Source: Hirundichthys speculiger
Lineage: Eukaryota; Chordata; Actinopteri; Beloniformes; Exocoetidae
Direction of reading: 5' to 3'
NCBI GenBank assembly: GCA_018398805.1
Contig: JAGFBZ010000261.1
Coordinates: 2,790,001-2,854,000 of the forward strand
Length of the DNA stretch: 64,000 bases
In this document: piece by piece, positions 38,101 to 49,905 of the stretch
Layout: each line of letters begins with the position of its first letter
Position numbering within the stretch: the first letter of the stretch is position 1
Translations under genes and position numbers: made by a program
Notes under the pieces: generated by a model
What the model was told of the DNA's origin: nothing
What the model saw: only the letters and a program-made list of their open reading frames with translations
The model's database searches: none

Positions 38101-40160
38101 AGAACTAGTCAATTATGAAATAGCTGTGGACCTGACACCCAATAATCCAATAATACCCAATATTTGCTCCTTATCACAGAAAAGCATCTCACCTGGTGGT
38201 GAAAATGTGCACGACTTAAGCTGCGTGCTTAAACTGAAGAGAAATAAAGAGATGTTATTTTACCACCGCAGTTAGAGGACTGTATGGGTGCATGCCTACA
38301 AAAAAAAAAAAAAAAAATGACACAAAGTTCACTAATTTTGTGAAGAGGCAGCACTGTGCTGTGATACTACAGAGCTGGGCACCTACTCAGACAGCTAGAG
38401 CTACAGAAGTAAATTCATCACTAAACTCATTTTTGGCAGAACCATGATAATAGAGAATGGAGAATTTCATTTATTGCCCAGTAATTTTACAAAATTTTAA
38501 CTAGAGAAACCATTGATAACTGCGACCACAGCTTGAGGGTAGCCCCAATATTTCATAGCTACAGTGTGGATTTGTGATTTTACGTCAAAGCAGTTTGGTC
38601 TGATGAAAACTCTGTTGGTTGTTTTGGTGCAGTTCATGTCGGCTGGTCAGAGAGAGTGACCTCAGTGGTCAAGGCCTGGCCTCTAAGAGCAGAAACGCTA
38701 CCCAGTTCCTCATGATTTTAAAAAATCTATATACATTGTGATGTGACAAAGTCAAAACATATGAATTTATGCATTACTCTGACTTTAAATATGACCAACT
38801 GTAATGCAAAGTAACTCTCAGGAAAATGGAATGTGAATTGACTTAAGGATGTATATAGACTTTAATGGTATCTCTAAGTTGGTATGTAAAGTAATGCTGC
38901 TGCAGTGAGCCAATTTCATTAATCAAATTAAGTTTTTTACTAAATATATATACAATTAAGTCACTTCTTTTGAATGAATTGTAGTAACTTCACATGCCTT
39001 AGCGCTCTTTAATATTGGAAAAGAGTAGGTTTGTTCAGTTCATCATTTTCATAATGACAGACCAGCACAATACGTAACGTGCAATTTATTAGAAACTCAA
39101 CTAAAATCTAACATATTCTCAGTTTCAGGAATGTTACATTTGTTGATGACATCAACAGTCTTCTGGTTCCTCTTCCCTAAATATAGATGTTTTTAAACAA
39201 CTTGGGCACTGAAGCAACCCTCGAATTACACAATAGATAGATTCATTGTTATCCTTTTGATATACATTTTAACAGTTTTCAGTCTGAGGTGACACCATAA
39301 GGCCCTGGAGATCTGCTACATGTATGGCGGAACTGCTGATCATGTCGTTTCACAATAGTAGTGCTGTGAATAATGAATGAGCAGGGGAAAGGAAAAAGAA
39401 AAAAGAAACTTCCACAAGATATGCAAAAGGATGACAGCGTTATTTATCAGTGAAAGTGCAATGCATTTTTTTTTTTGGTGCAGCATGCATCTTTGCTCAC
39501 TGTTCAATCCTGTGTTGATTTTTAGATCAGATCTATGAGTACATGCAAACATGCACATCACTGTCCTTCATTGTTTGGAGTGCCTTTCAAAAATCTTTGC
39601 CAGAAGACAACATGGGGTGTCCAGGTTTCAATATCAGTGGTACATCTGCTGCTGAAGCCAAATGCTGGGAAGCCCAGTATGCTCATTGGGGGTTGAGTAC
39701 TGCGAAAATGTGCAGTGACAAGACAGTCGCACAGATGTAAGGAGGCGCAGAGCGATGGAGAGAGGAAACGCAGAGATGACGGTATAGAAGAAAGATTGAT
39801 TGTGGCTGGCACTGAGGAATCTAATCAATGAGTTAATTGGTATGACTGATGAAGACAAATAGAAATGGGTCAGCTGAATCACAAATTTGATATGAAAGAC
39901 TAATATGCCTCAAGAGCACCAAAAGATATGGCGAAAAGAAGTTAAGTTAGATAGTTATGGAGTTAAACCAATTTTAAAAATCTCCAATTTCTAAATCTGT
40001 GGGAAATGAAATAGCTCTGATTAAAGAATGCACCAAACATTCTTGGTGAAAGCTTTTTTTTTTTTTTTACCAGTGAAGCTACGCTATTGATTTTTCCAAT
40101 ACTCACATCTATTCATGGACTGTCTTCTCAGGGCCAGCTCTGTAAATGAATGCAAAGCTT
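35140..40160. other. Unassigned intronic sequence
   Basis: No gene or repeat family recognised. Frames up to 124 codons on the minus strand (36129-36503) have no domains. A palindromic ACTAGTCTAGAACTAGT lies near 38093. Confidence 0.5.
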
Positions 40161-40174
40161 TTCACCTGGTCTAT

Positions 40175-40400
40175 GTGTGTCAGCGTTGAGCGTGCAAGCC
40201 CAGTCCTTTGAACGCCGTCTCTATGGGGCTGCTAATTGAGCCAGATCAATTCACAGAGACAGCGAGCAGGTTGGCACAGTTGCTACATCAAAGAGATTCT
40301 AATAACTGCACACTGTGACCATTACCAAGCCTGAAAAAGCCATATTTATGTTTCCTTCAAAGCAAGCATGGCAGTAATGAACATACTGAGAATGCAGGCC
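40175..40400. other. Candidate conserved non-coding element
   Basis: A long repeat-free block with GGGGCTGCTAATTGAGCC, CAGATCAATTCAC, ACATCAAAGAGATTCTAATAA and a TCF/LEF-like ATCAAAG core. Balanced composition and absence of low complexity distinguish it from flanking intron. Confidence 0.4.
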
Positions 40401-42147
40401 TTGAGTGTTCTCTTCAAGCCGTTGATTTAGACACAAGGCCATTTTGGAGCAATTTGGCAACAGACACTATCCACACATCCATAAATACAACCATTCAACT
40501 TGCGATTTAAATAGGTCCACTTTTTTTGCAGAGTCAGTGGAATACAATAAAATAATACAAGTAAAAAGATTGACAACAGAGTAAAAAAAATGGTCTCTCT
40601 CGATATTTTATGTTTTACACAACAGCCGTCATACAGTACTCTGTTACCGCTTTACTAGGGGTCAGTTTCTTAAATGCACAGAGTATTTTAGAGTTTTTGG
40701 AATGATAAGCCTTTGATGCATGGTCTGGTCATATAACATAACAGTACTAAATTTCACCAAATTTCAGCCTGCTGATTTTGGTACATGAACCCCTTTAGTT
40801 CGTCTGCTTGGCGGTTTAAGGATTGCATTTCAGAATTCATTGGAAGGACATGTAAGAACTTGTATTATCTTGAGCTGAGCTGAACTGAGTGAGGATGAAT
40901 ATATGGATTTGCTTTTGTAGTACATTGTGGCTTGAGTAGTGAACATGTACAACTTTGGTAAACCCTGACAGGAAAACTAACCACCTGCACTGTTAAAAAA
41001 AAAAAGAAAAAAAGAAGAAGTTTAATTACACACCACTAAGTCCAGTCTGTAACTATTTATTCTTCTATTTACACAGCTGGCCTTTAGTTTGGTAACATGT
41101 AAAAGCCAAGTAGGTGGAGGAAATGTTTCTGTCATGTCAAACATTTAAGTATAAGCCAATGGCTATTTCCTGGAAGAAGTGTAAACCTAGTTCTAGCTGT
41201 ACCATCAAAACTAAAAGTAGAAACTACTTGGTCATTATGTGCAGGCCACCACTATCCTAGTTATTCTCATGTCGTCTCTTGACAGTTATCCCTTTCCGAT
41301 CTATCTTTCCATAAATCACTTTCTCCCTCACCATTCTCTGCCTGAAAGGTAATAAGTTTGTAACTTTGTTCATTAGTTCTGGCCCGTCTCCTGCAGTATA
41401 GGCTGTCTGTGACATTATGGGTGGCAGAGCTTGCACTCTCGCCTTCCAGCGCTCCTTCTTTCTGCAATCTCTCACTTTTTGTCTCCTTCTCAGCTTCATT
41501 TTTCTCACAGTCTTTCCAACCTCTCCTACCTTCATTTCAACTTTCGGCGTCTCCGTTTCTCACTTTCTCTCACGCTCGCAGCTCGGCACGTCCCTGCGTT
41601 GCTCTGCAAAATAATTTACCACACGCAGTGCTCCCGTGGATGATTGAAGCGTAATTAGACAGCAGAGACAGAGGAAGCCAACAGAGGTGCTTTGGTGCCA
41701 GTGCTTGTCAGATGGTCTGTCTCACTCTCACTGGCTTTGCCCTTCAAAACTATCACTTCTGCAGAAGAGAGAGGAGCACATAATGTGCTGAGCAACCATA
41801 GAGCCAACTTCAGCGGGAAAAAAAAAATGTATTAATCAGTATTTCACTGAACTGCTAGTACTGGGGAGCAATTTTTTTATTTACGAATTTATTGTCTGAT
41901 ACTTAATAAATGAGACTGTGGGAGCTGTTCATCTTAATAAATCAGCTGGCATCATTAACACAATTTCTTTCAAACTTAATTCTTTTAAGTTGAATACAAA
42001 CTTACAAAAGTTAAACATGCAAACAGTCCAAATAGTCAACATGATGCAGAGCTGCTTTTTTTATTGAAAAAAAGAAGAGGTGCTATTTCTTTGAAGAGCA
42101 AACCTTGTTACTTTCAGACACAGATTTCATGTATTTGTCAGCTTGCT

Positions 42148-42457
42148 TCTCAGCAGGGGCCTTTCTGTGTGGAGTTTGCATGTTCTCCCCGTGCTTGCGT
42201 GGGTTTCCTCCGGGTACTCCGGCTTCCTCCCATAGTCCAAAAACATGCAGGTTTGGTTAACTGGTGGTTCTAAATTGCCCGTAGGAGTGATTGTGAGTGT
42301 GCATGGTTGTTCATCTACATGTGGCCCTGTGATGGACTGGGGACCTGTCCAGGGTGAACCCCTGCCTTTCGCACAAAGAGAGCTGGGATAGACTCCAGCA
42401 GATCCCTGTGACCCTGCAGAGGATTAAGCGGGTATAGATAATGGATGGATGAATGGA
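42148..42457 (+). mobile_element. V-SINE family element (5'-incomplete) with L2-type tail
   Basis: The body carries the V-SINE/DANA/HE1 central domain (TGTGGAGTTTGCATGTTCTC, GTGGGTTTCCTCCGGGTACT, CAAAAACATGCAG). It is followed by the fish L2-type tail (GACTGGGGACCTGTCCAGGG, GGGATAGACTCCAGCAG) and an ATGGATGG microsatellite end. It is bounded by perfect 12-bp direct repeats TGTCAGCTTGCT at 42136-42147 and 42458-42469, showing a single intact insertion. The tRNA-like promoter is essentially missing. Confidence 0.88.
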
Positions 42458-42720
42458 TGTCAGCTTGCTACACAGTGGGAGAGAGAAAATGTGGCCATTC
42501 AAACACAACTCAAAATTCCATTAAAAATTGTATAAGCTACCATTCAGATCCATTTATACTTGACCGGATACTTCAGAACCTCTAGATTTTTCTTCACTGC
42601 ATCCTCATTTCCAAATCCACACTGCTCCCTTGCAGGTCTGGCAGACTGGCTGCTGCTCTGTATGGAAGTGCACATATCAAAATATGTATAGCTCTCTTGC
42701 CCACTGCCACCTTGGTGTTG

Positions 42721-42740
42721 ATTTTTTTTTTTTTTTTTTT
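42721..42740. repeat. T-rich homopolymer
   Basis: A run of about 18 T between GTTGA and ATTAATC. Confidence 0.85.
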
Positions 42741-42817
42741 ATTAATCTCTTGAAAATTGCTTTTGCACTTTCACAGAGCATGGCAACACATCCACTATAG
42801 ATGCCTACATTCTGTGC

Positions 42818-44022
42818 CAGGGGTCGGTAACTCGCAGCTCTTTAGCCTCTCTGCAGTGGCTCCCTGTAGCTTTGGGGGAAAACTTGTCAGAAGACGATTC
42901 TCGCTCTGGAGCACATGTAGTGCCCTGTAGGTTGCTCGCCAGCAGGGGGCAGATGAGTATAATTAGCGCAAAATACTGCCAGGTTACTGCAACGAGGAAG
43001 TCGGATCTGTGTGTTGCATCCTGGGAAAGAAAATAAAGGCGAGCGCGTGTTCGGTGACTAGCGCCGGACATATTTGTGTTCCTCGTGTACCGCAGTAAAA
43101 AAATAGAAACATTTCTCGCACCAAGTAGGTGCTGTCGTGGTGTAACACACAAAAGGAGCGATTATTGGAAACCTTCCCAAACCAGACAAACACTTAAATG
43201 AACATGAAGACGTTTGCATTTGGAGTCCTGTCAATCTTTGGATCCGCATACTGATGCGAGCAGGTTTTCTCCAGCATGAACTACAACAAATGTTTTATTT
43301 TCAGGCTCGATGGTTGATTGCTGTACGTGGCTGAGGAGAAAACAAGAGGATGACAACAGACTGAAATGGACTTAAGTCATAATTAAATACAAACTGGCCT
43401 TTTTTTACATTTACATTTTTTTTTAAGTTATTAAGCTGCAGCTATACATTTTATTTATTTTAAAGTGGGCTACTTTTTATTTGATCAATGTTTTACAAAT
43501 AAGGGAATGACTCAAATGAACCTGCATGGTTCTTTGTTTTATTTCCAAGTAGGTCTACACATGCCAGTGTTTTTTTTCTTCTCATTCAAAAGATTAAAGA
43601 TTAAATATATTTACTTCCATGTCAACAAATTGATAGGAAATTGTCTTGGTTCAGCTCCCAAACATATACAGTACAGCAGCAGCCAATATTCAGTCTTCAT
43701 AAGAGTTTGAGGTTTACCTATGTTATAACAGGTAAAAACAGCAATAAAATGTTAACATTTTTCTGTTTGTTCTTCTAATGAAACTTTAATTAGTATCTTG
43801 TATGACGTTTTGCATTAAAAACTTTAAAAACTGTCAAACATACTAGGAATAAGCTTTTGGGTAGATTCAAATCCCTCCGAATACAGAAAAACTATATATA
43901 AAACTTCATACACTGTTTTCTTTATTTTACGGGTCAAATAAGTTTTGCGGCTACAGATGAATTTTATTAAGGGGAGAGGGGCAAAAAATGGCTCTTTTGA
44001 TAATAAAGGTTGCCGACCCGTG
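42818..44022 (+). mobile_element. hAT DNA transposon with perfect 8-bp target duplication
   Basis: The left terminus CAGGGGTCGGTAAC and the reverse complement of the right terminus CACGGGTCGGCAAC are inverted repeats of the CAGGGGTCGGCAACC hAT class. Target duplications TTCTGTGC at 42810-42817 and 44023-44030 are identical. Subterminal AGCTC and GAGCC/GGCTC motifs near each end fit the class. The 1205-bp length and one transposase C-terminal relic show a large internal deletion. Confidence 0.9.
43196..43325 (+). pseudogene. hAT transposase C-terminal (dimerisation domain) relic
   Basis: Plus-strand translation gives VLSIFGSAY, an in-frame stop, then CEQVFSSMNYNK. This corresponds to the FGS-Y-CEQ-FS-MN core of the hAT C-terminal dimerisation domain. 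The stop and the loss of everything upstream make it inactive. It sits inside the 42818-44022 element in the same orientation. Confidence 0.78.
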
Positions 44023-44789
44023 TTCTGTGCAATGTACAATGTACGCCAATCTGTCCAGAAATGTTGTCGACAGCCAGCCGTTCTTTGAAACTTGTCATTT
44101 TGGTTTCCTGCCATCGCTATTTCCAAACGTGCCATGTTCCTGACTGCGTGTGTTCTTATGTGTAAGTGATACATACGCATAGCAAACATGTCGTCGTTTA
44201 CGTCATCGCACCACCCACTCACCATAAACTGAACTAAGTGCTTTGTTTCAGACTCGGCACGCTCTAATGGAATACTGTGCATCATATCAGGTGGGCTCCT
44301 GGGTCATGAGTCATGTCCGCTTTAAAGCCTTGGAAGCATTCAGATACACCCCCTTAAAGTTACATTTGCAGCTTTCTCCCTCTGTCTAGAAGGGGTGTTT
44401 GATTCATATTACAGAAAGTCCAAAAGCTGAACTGTCACCTTGTTGATGTGATTCTGAGCTTCAGATGCTTGTAAATTGAAAAACTCAAAATGAAGCAGTA
44501 AATGCCATGCTCATATGGCGACAAGCATCATTCAGATCACTGTATGCTGCATATAAATGTAAAGCAAGGTATGCAAAAATGTGGCAGAAATGAGCTGCTG
44601 TGAGTGACTATAATCATTAGGATACCTGTGTTGATGGCAGCTTCAGAGGGAAAGTGCTGATCACCACACTGACACCATATGCTCCCTCCAACAAACACTG
44701 AGGCAGATGTCAGAGGGGAATTGGCATTGTGCTCAAGGTGGCACACATCGCATAGAGAGGTAGATCATGCTGCTGAGTGAGCACCTGTA

Positions 44790-44985
44790 TCCTGAAAGTC
44801 TGTCCAATTATCGGGCCCTATACATGGCATACTATATCCCCGCTGCAGTTTCTCCAGACTTAACCCATGCTGCAGGGACGGCAGGCGCACTAGGCTCGCT
44901 GTTGTCAGCAACCAACTGTAACCGCATTGTCAGCTGCCCCTTTGATTACTGCCCAGAGGTCACCCTGTGTTGAGCTGAACTTTGG
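44790..44985. other. Candidate conserved non-coding element
   Basis: Repeat-free balanced block with GTCCAATTATCGGGCCC, CAGCAACCAACTGTAACCGC and CCCCTTTGATTACTGCCC. A 68-codon plus frame over it lacks a domain. Texture-based call. Confidence 0.33.
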
Positions 44986-46439
44986 TGTCCTAGGTGTCAG
45001 CAGAGCCAAGACGTCAGTGGAGTCACCTTTAAAGGATAATAAGAGGACTGCTGACTGACTGTAGACCACCCTAGGGGAAAAACATGTTTTTCACATGAAT
45101 ATAAATGTGATGTTGACAGGAAATTTCCCCAGGAGAGATAAAGGTAAAGACAGAGGAGGAGACAAACCAATTGAAAGGAAGCAACATACAACATGGGAAA
45201 GAGAGCAAGTGGCCTGAACACTAGTTCATTTTATGTCATTAAACCATTTGAAGTTTCCACCGGTGACTACTGGTTGATGGGTTAATACTTAGTTATCATA
45301 ACTTTAAAGACACTTTTAGGGAAAGGCGGGGAAACAGTGCCTTTCTGTCTCCTTGTTGCTTACATGAACCATAAATATTGGTTATGATGGACGACAAGTT
45401 TGAACTACAACTTTTTTTTCCCACTACTCTGTTTGACACCTAAGGCACTGTGGAAAATGATATTATAATGATACTATACGTGCTATAATGTATAAATAAT
45501 CTATTAATTTCTTTTTTAATATCAAAAGAAACAGATCTCTAACATGATCAAAATCAATCTTAAGAGCCAAAAATAAACTTTTTCCGAGGCTTTCTGAGGG
45601 AAAAGATAATTTGAATAATAGACATGTGCTTGTTTCTTTTTCCAAAGTTCTTCCAAAGTTATTTATTTATTTTTGGTCAATAAACACGTCATGGCAAAGC
45701 TACAGCGCAGTCTTTCTGGGGGAATATTTTCACTGTGGGAACACAATACCCAAAGCCAGCAGTTCTACTGCTTGTAAGGTGCAAATAAGACGTGACAATA
45801 GATATCAGCCATTGCACACAGAGTTTACAGAAATCTGATGCTCAAAACTTGAGCCCACAATACCGTGCAGGACATATTTCTCAGAGATTTGTAAAACTGA
45901 TGTTAGTCTCATTTACATGTTTATTTGCTTTATGTAAAAATATGAGACTTAAACTTTAGATTTAAATTCATTTTTTATTTTCCAACGTCTGTACTGTTCT
46001 CCAGGTTTTATTTTTATATTTGAGAATAGCTCTATCCAATCTCCTTGAAATCTGTACATTTTTTTAGATTTCCAGTGAAAGAGAGGGAAGGTCCCAGACA
46101 AATACCCTAGCAGTGGAGTGATGTCAAGTGTTCTGTTGCTGTTGATAGTTCGTAGAAAGAAAATTGGAAGGTTACACTTGAAAACAGACACAAACAAAAA
46201 AAATAAATAAATAACTGGAATTGGCCAGCAGAATTGTATTAGGTGCATCTCTAGCCACATCTATAGCAGAGCAAAGTACAAAGTATGGGATGTTGGAGGT
46301 TTTTTTTTTTTTTTTTTGGTTTTTTTTTGCTGAGGCTGTTCACTATGGAAAATGCCTAAATATAATAAAGAGGGGGGAAAAAAGAAAGAAAAAAAAGGAT
46401 AGCTTTATTCCCATCTGGGCTGTTATCAGCAGAAGCTGA

Positions 46440-46720
46440 GTGCAGCGGTGTACAGAGGGATGATTTCCATAAAGACTAGCTGTTGTCTGAAAGCAAGCAG
46501 CTGTCAGGCAGAATTACCTCACCGACATAGACACCACAATCGAGGGTGCCCTACCCATAATTCAGTCTGATTGGCTCAAGGGGAAAATGGCAGCCTGTGG
46601 CGAGTGAGGCGGGCGGCTGGTTGACAGGTTTGCATCTGTGAAGCCAGACGTCCCGTTCGCCTGTTATCATTCTGTCTGCTCAACCTGTCAGCTTCCTCAG
46701 TTTGGAAAGCTACCTGAACA
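46440..46720. other. Candidate conserved non-coding element
   Basis: Repeat-free block with AGAATTACCTCACCG, a CCAAT-type TCTGATTGGCTCAAGG and GGTTGACAGGTTTGCATC. It is richer in GC and CpG than its surroundings. Texture-based call. Confidence 0.33.
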
Positions 46721-47829
46721 AAGTGGCAGAGATAATAGACTACATGCTGTGAGGAGGTAAATACTTGCCTATACTCAGTTTTACACACACACACATTCTG
46801 TTTTACACACACACACATGATTCTGTTTCTTTGCAGAAAGTTGGATGAAAAAAGCAAAACTAATGTTGCAACTATGTCATACAAAGATATAACTGAGAGG
46901 CTCCAGTATGACCAAAGGCAGGGAAATACAGCAGGCCTCTCTGTCTCCAAAATCTAAAAATACATGGAATATTTTCTTGTAAAACTACTTTTCTAGCTTG
47001 TTTGCTCTTGTTCCTTCCAGTCATTCTGCTAAACTGGGCCTCTCTCAGATCTACTGTGTATTCAGCACAAGAAAACCCATCATATTAATGTGAAAAAATA
47101 GTCTTTGAATGTTAAAATACTTGGTTTATTGTATATTACAGTATTATATCTGAAATTAAGAATAAATTACATCCATAGACATTTGCTCTTATTATGACAA
47201 AATTAAGTTGTATTTGTAATAAAAGGTTTTGCATTTCCATGTGGACACCCAGCAATACTGTATGCACATACTCCGGACTGAAACGCACAAAAACACACAC
47301 ACTCTTTTCACCTGCGCTAAGTGCTCTTATCTGTGACTTGTGCAGAGGTGAATGACAGGAAGGGAGGCACAGAGGGGAAGTGTCCTTTAGGTGTCTTAAT
47401 TATGGCTCTTCTCCTCCCTCTCGCTGTCACCATCCCCAGGAGAGGGCAAGACAAAAGGAAGCCAATGTTTCATCTCTGCTGCCTTGGTATTTCAAATTCC
47501 ATGGGGAGTAAGAGAAGAGAGACAGCAGGCTGTTTCTTTGGTGGATGGGAGAGGAAATCAAGTATTGCTTCCCTTTTCTCTCTGATTCTTGCCTCCTTTG
47601 CAGCTGTGTTTAAAATAAGGCACCTTAATAAAAGCCTTTAGATGGCGTGAAAGTCGGAAAGAAAAAAAAAGAGGCACAACTTGATTACTGTGACAGTTTT
47701 ATCTAATGAGCTGAAAGCCTCTGGCTCTGACTTGTTATTTGTTTATTATTTTTGTTGTAGAGAGATATATGCGACAAAACGGGGCAAAGGGAGGTAGAGA
47801 ATGAAACTGAACTGTCAGTAGTGCTCGCA

Positions 47830-48005
47830 ATCTTCTTTGTGATTTGCACCCTCCTCCGAGCTCACCTGCATTTTCCTGCAGCCCCACCTGGGAATGCTGC
47901 TCTGCCAAAAGCGGATGGGTGTCACAGACACTTTGGCAGGCAGGTCGGCAGACACAAAAACAACAAGCTGTTAATTATTGATGGGAATAAATTGCACTCA
48001 TTGGA
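47830..48005. other. Candidate conserved non-coding element
   Basis: Repeat-free block with CTCACCTGCATTTTCCTGC, CACTTTGGCAGGCAGG and AAGCTGTTAATTATTGATGG. It lies about 1.8 kb from the exon on the downstream intron side. Texture-based call. Confidence 0.33.
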
Positions 48006-48009
48006 TGCT

Positions 48010-49770
48010 GGAAGAGCAACACATGGTGGATGTGAAAATAAACATGGTTATGAATGTGCGTGTGCTGAAGGGGGAAAAAAAGAAGGCCAAAAAAATAATT
48101 AAAGAGAAAACGTTAAACAAGAGAAATAGAGATGGGATGCTGTGGAAGCATACGAAGGACGAGCCAATAGAGTGATGGTAGCCATACCTGGTAAAGAGAC
48201 ATTAGAGAGATGCAGAGGGAGTCTATAAAAGCAAACTACTCCTTAATGTCTCTCACAAGTGTGATAAAAGCTAAGAGCTGCAGCTCAGAATGCTGGCCTT
48301 TCCATTTGTGTGAACAGAGCAAGGGAGCATTCAAATCTGAACTACAATGCACACATGCTAATAGAAACTGATTTTGTAAATGTGCCCACACACACACAAA
48401 TGCAAACAAAGTTGGTTAAAAAGGTCAGCTCTTTTGTTTTGGGACATAAGACCCCTCTCATGAAAATATTGACTGAGGGAAGGGGAGCGATACAAAGTGC
48501 AGTCTTAAAATGAGATGGACCACGATCTTATCTATATTCTGAGAGCCAGCCCTCTTATAAATATTGGAAGAAGGACACTGGTGGGGAAAGGAAACGGCAA
48601 ATGGTGCATTTGAGAAATGGCACACCTGAGCACCACACGGAATATCATCTCCTCCAGTCAGAAACTATCCCATTTGATCAAAATAATTGCCACCTTCATC
48701 GTAATCATCAATTCTGTCATCTTCGCTGGCGCCATTCTCCATCTCATCAAACCTTTTTTGCCTTCAAGGGGGGGAATTTTTGGATCAGATCAAATGCTTA
48801 CATCTCATCTGAGAAAATCACTCATGATGTTCCCTCAAAGTCATCACCATATTTATTGCTTCAATGCTACTGACATTTTCTTCACCTATTTATAGCCTGC
48901 GCCACCAAATATATTATTGGTGCAGGAATAGTCTGCTTTATATGGGCTTGTCCATCATAGATATCCAGAGAGAGGGTCCTGCCGTCTTTTAGGGTATGAC
49001 CAGTCTATATACAGTCAAAAAAAAAAAAAAAAGTAGAAAGATAAATGCAGCAAGAGGATGACAGCTAGCCTTGACCTGAGGATTGGCAGGCATCACTTCT
49101 TTCTGTTGTGGTGTCACTTCTTTTTTTTTTTTTTGTAAGGCAGCCAAATACATAACAATTAGGACAAAATGTTTATATAAGACTCAAGATTCCTTATTTA
49201 AGTGAATGAGATCACACCCAGGTAGTGTGAAGTCTTTCCATGTATGCGCATGCCTGTTAATATTCCTGTTGTTGGACTGAAAGAGCCTCCCTCACCTGGT
49301 TCCATTATAAGACTTTAATAACTGCACAACACAGCATGAGTGGCAGGTCAAAGCTCGCTCAGAGCAGGGCCGCTGACACACTGGTAACCATGATTGCCTA
49401 TGGAACACTGCAGTGAAACAATGAAAGCCTCACACGCAACACAAACCCACATCACCTCTTGAAACAAAGGACCTACACTTGTACGCATCATGTCCTTTAA
49501 GTGCCAGTAAGATAAAACAGATCTGCATGTACCATAGTAACCCATCAAGTTTGTCTATCAGCATACTCTAATGCAGCTAACAACCCACATTAGGTCTTTT
49601 TAAATTAAAGTGAACAACTCTGTTAGTTAACAGTAACATGGAAAACCCCCTCTTTTAAAGCGTATGTTTGTATGGAGATTTCAGATTTTCTAGATCTATT
49701 TATTATCTAAATTCAGAGCACTAGTGTTAATGCACATAGGAAATGAAGATGCCAACTTGATATCAACGTC
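48010..49770. other. Intronic sequence next to the exon donor
   Basis: Nothing recognised apart from A- and T-rich runs near 49018-49033 and 49120-49134. Two overlapping frames near 48601-48895 carry no domain. Confidence 0.5.
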
Positions 49771-49777
49771 TCCTTAC
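49771..49777 (-). promoter_or_regulatory. Splice donor of the RBMS exon
   Basis: The exon ends in AAG and the intron begins GTAAGGA on the minus strand, a close match to the U1 consensus (MAG|GTRAGT). The exon therefore ends after a complete lysine codon. Confidence 0.88.
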
Positions 49778-49869
49778 CTTGGCCATTTGGGCCTGCACCC
49801 CAGTGGCTTTGAGGGACGACACTGCTTTCTGTGCTGCAGCTGGGCTGTCAAAATCCACAAAGCCATAGC
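49778..49869 (-). CDS. rbms3: Internal exon of an RBMS-family RNA-binding protein (second half of RRM1), probably rbms3
   Basis: Read on the minus strand, this 92-bp exon enters in the last two bases of a glycine codon and then gives 30 stop-free codons starting YGFVDFD, continuing [16 protein letters not shown] and ending VQAQMAK. With the preceding KG expected from the upstream exon, this rebuilds the RNP-1 octamer of an RRM (K-G-Y-G-F-V-D-F), followed by helix 2 and the last strand of the domain. RBMS1/2/3 proteins carry this segment almost unchanged at the end of RRM1; they bind single-stranded DNA and AU-rich RNA and act in nucleus and cytoplasm. The SSLKA-x-GV stretch is closer to my recollection of RBMS3 (ASLKANGV) than to RBMS1 (SALKASGV). 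The very large flanking introns also suit RBMS3. The exon starts in phase 2 of a codon and ends on a complete codon. No other exon of the gene was recognised in the window. Family call is strong; the paralogue call is weaker. Confidence 0.9.
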
Positions 49870-49905
49870 CTGGAGAGAGAACAGGAGAAAGGAAGGGGAA
49901 AGACA
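49870..49905 (-). promoter_or_regulatory. Splice acceptor and polypyrimidine tract of the RBMS exon
   Basis: On the minus strand the intron ends with about 30 nearly uninterrupted pyrimidines followed by CAG, with the exon beginning at 49869. This is a near-ideal vertebrate 3' splice site. It fixes the exon start and the incoming reading frame, since the final codon of the previous exon must supply the first base of glycine. Confidence 0.88.

Larger units (their letters stand above)
1..49777 (-). other. rbms3: Putative large intron downstream of the RBMS exon (transcript orientation)
   Basis: No further RBMS exon (for example one encoding the QQEQDPTNLYIS-type start of the RRM1-RRM2 linker) and no other host gene could be recognised in this stretch on either strand. 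It is filled with unique AT-rich sequence, decayed transposons, microsatellites and several conserved-element-like blocks listed separately. Calling it one intron is an inference from the orientation of the exon and the known great size of RBMS3 introns; a small unrecognised exon could be hidden here. Confidence 0.65.

Noticed and set aside
43824..44285. 153-codon minus-strand frame across the right end of a hAT element
   Set aside because: It runs through the transposon terminus and target duplication into unrelated intron, so it cannot be one evolved coding sequence.
44767..44973. 68-codon frame within a conserved-looking block
   Set aside because: No domain; listed as non-coding candidate element instead.
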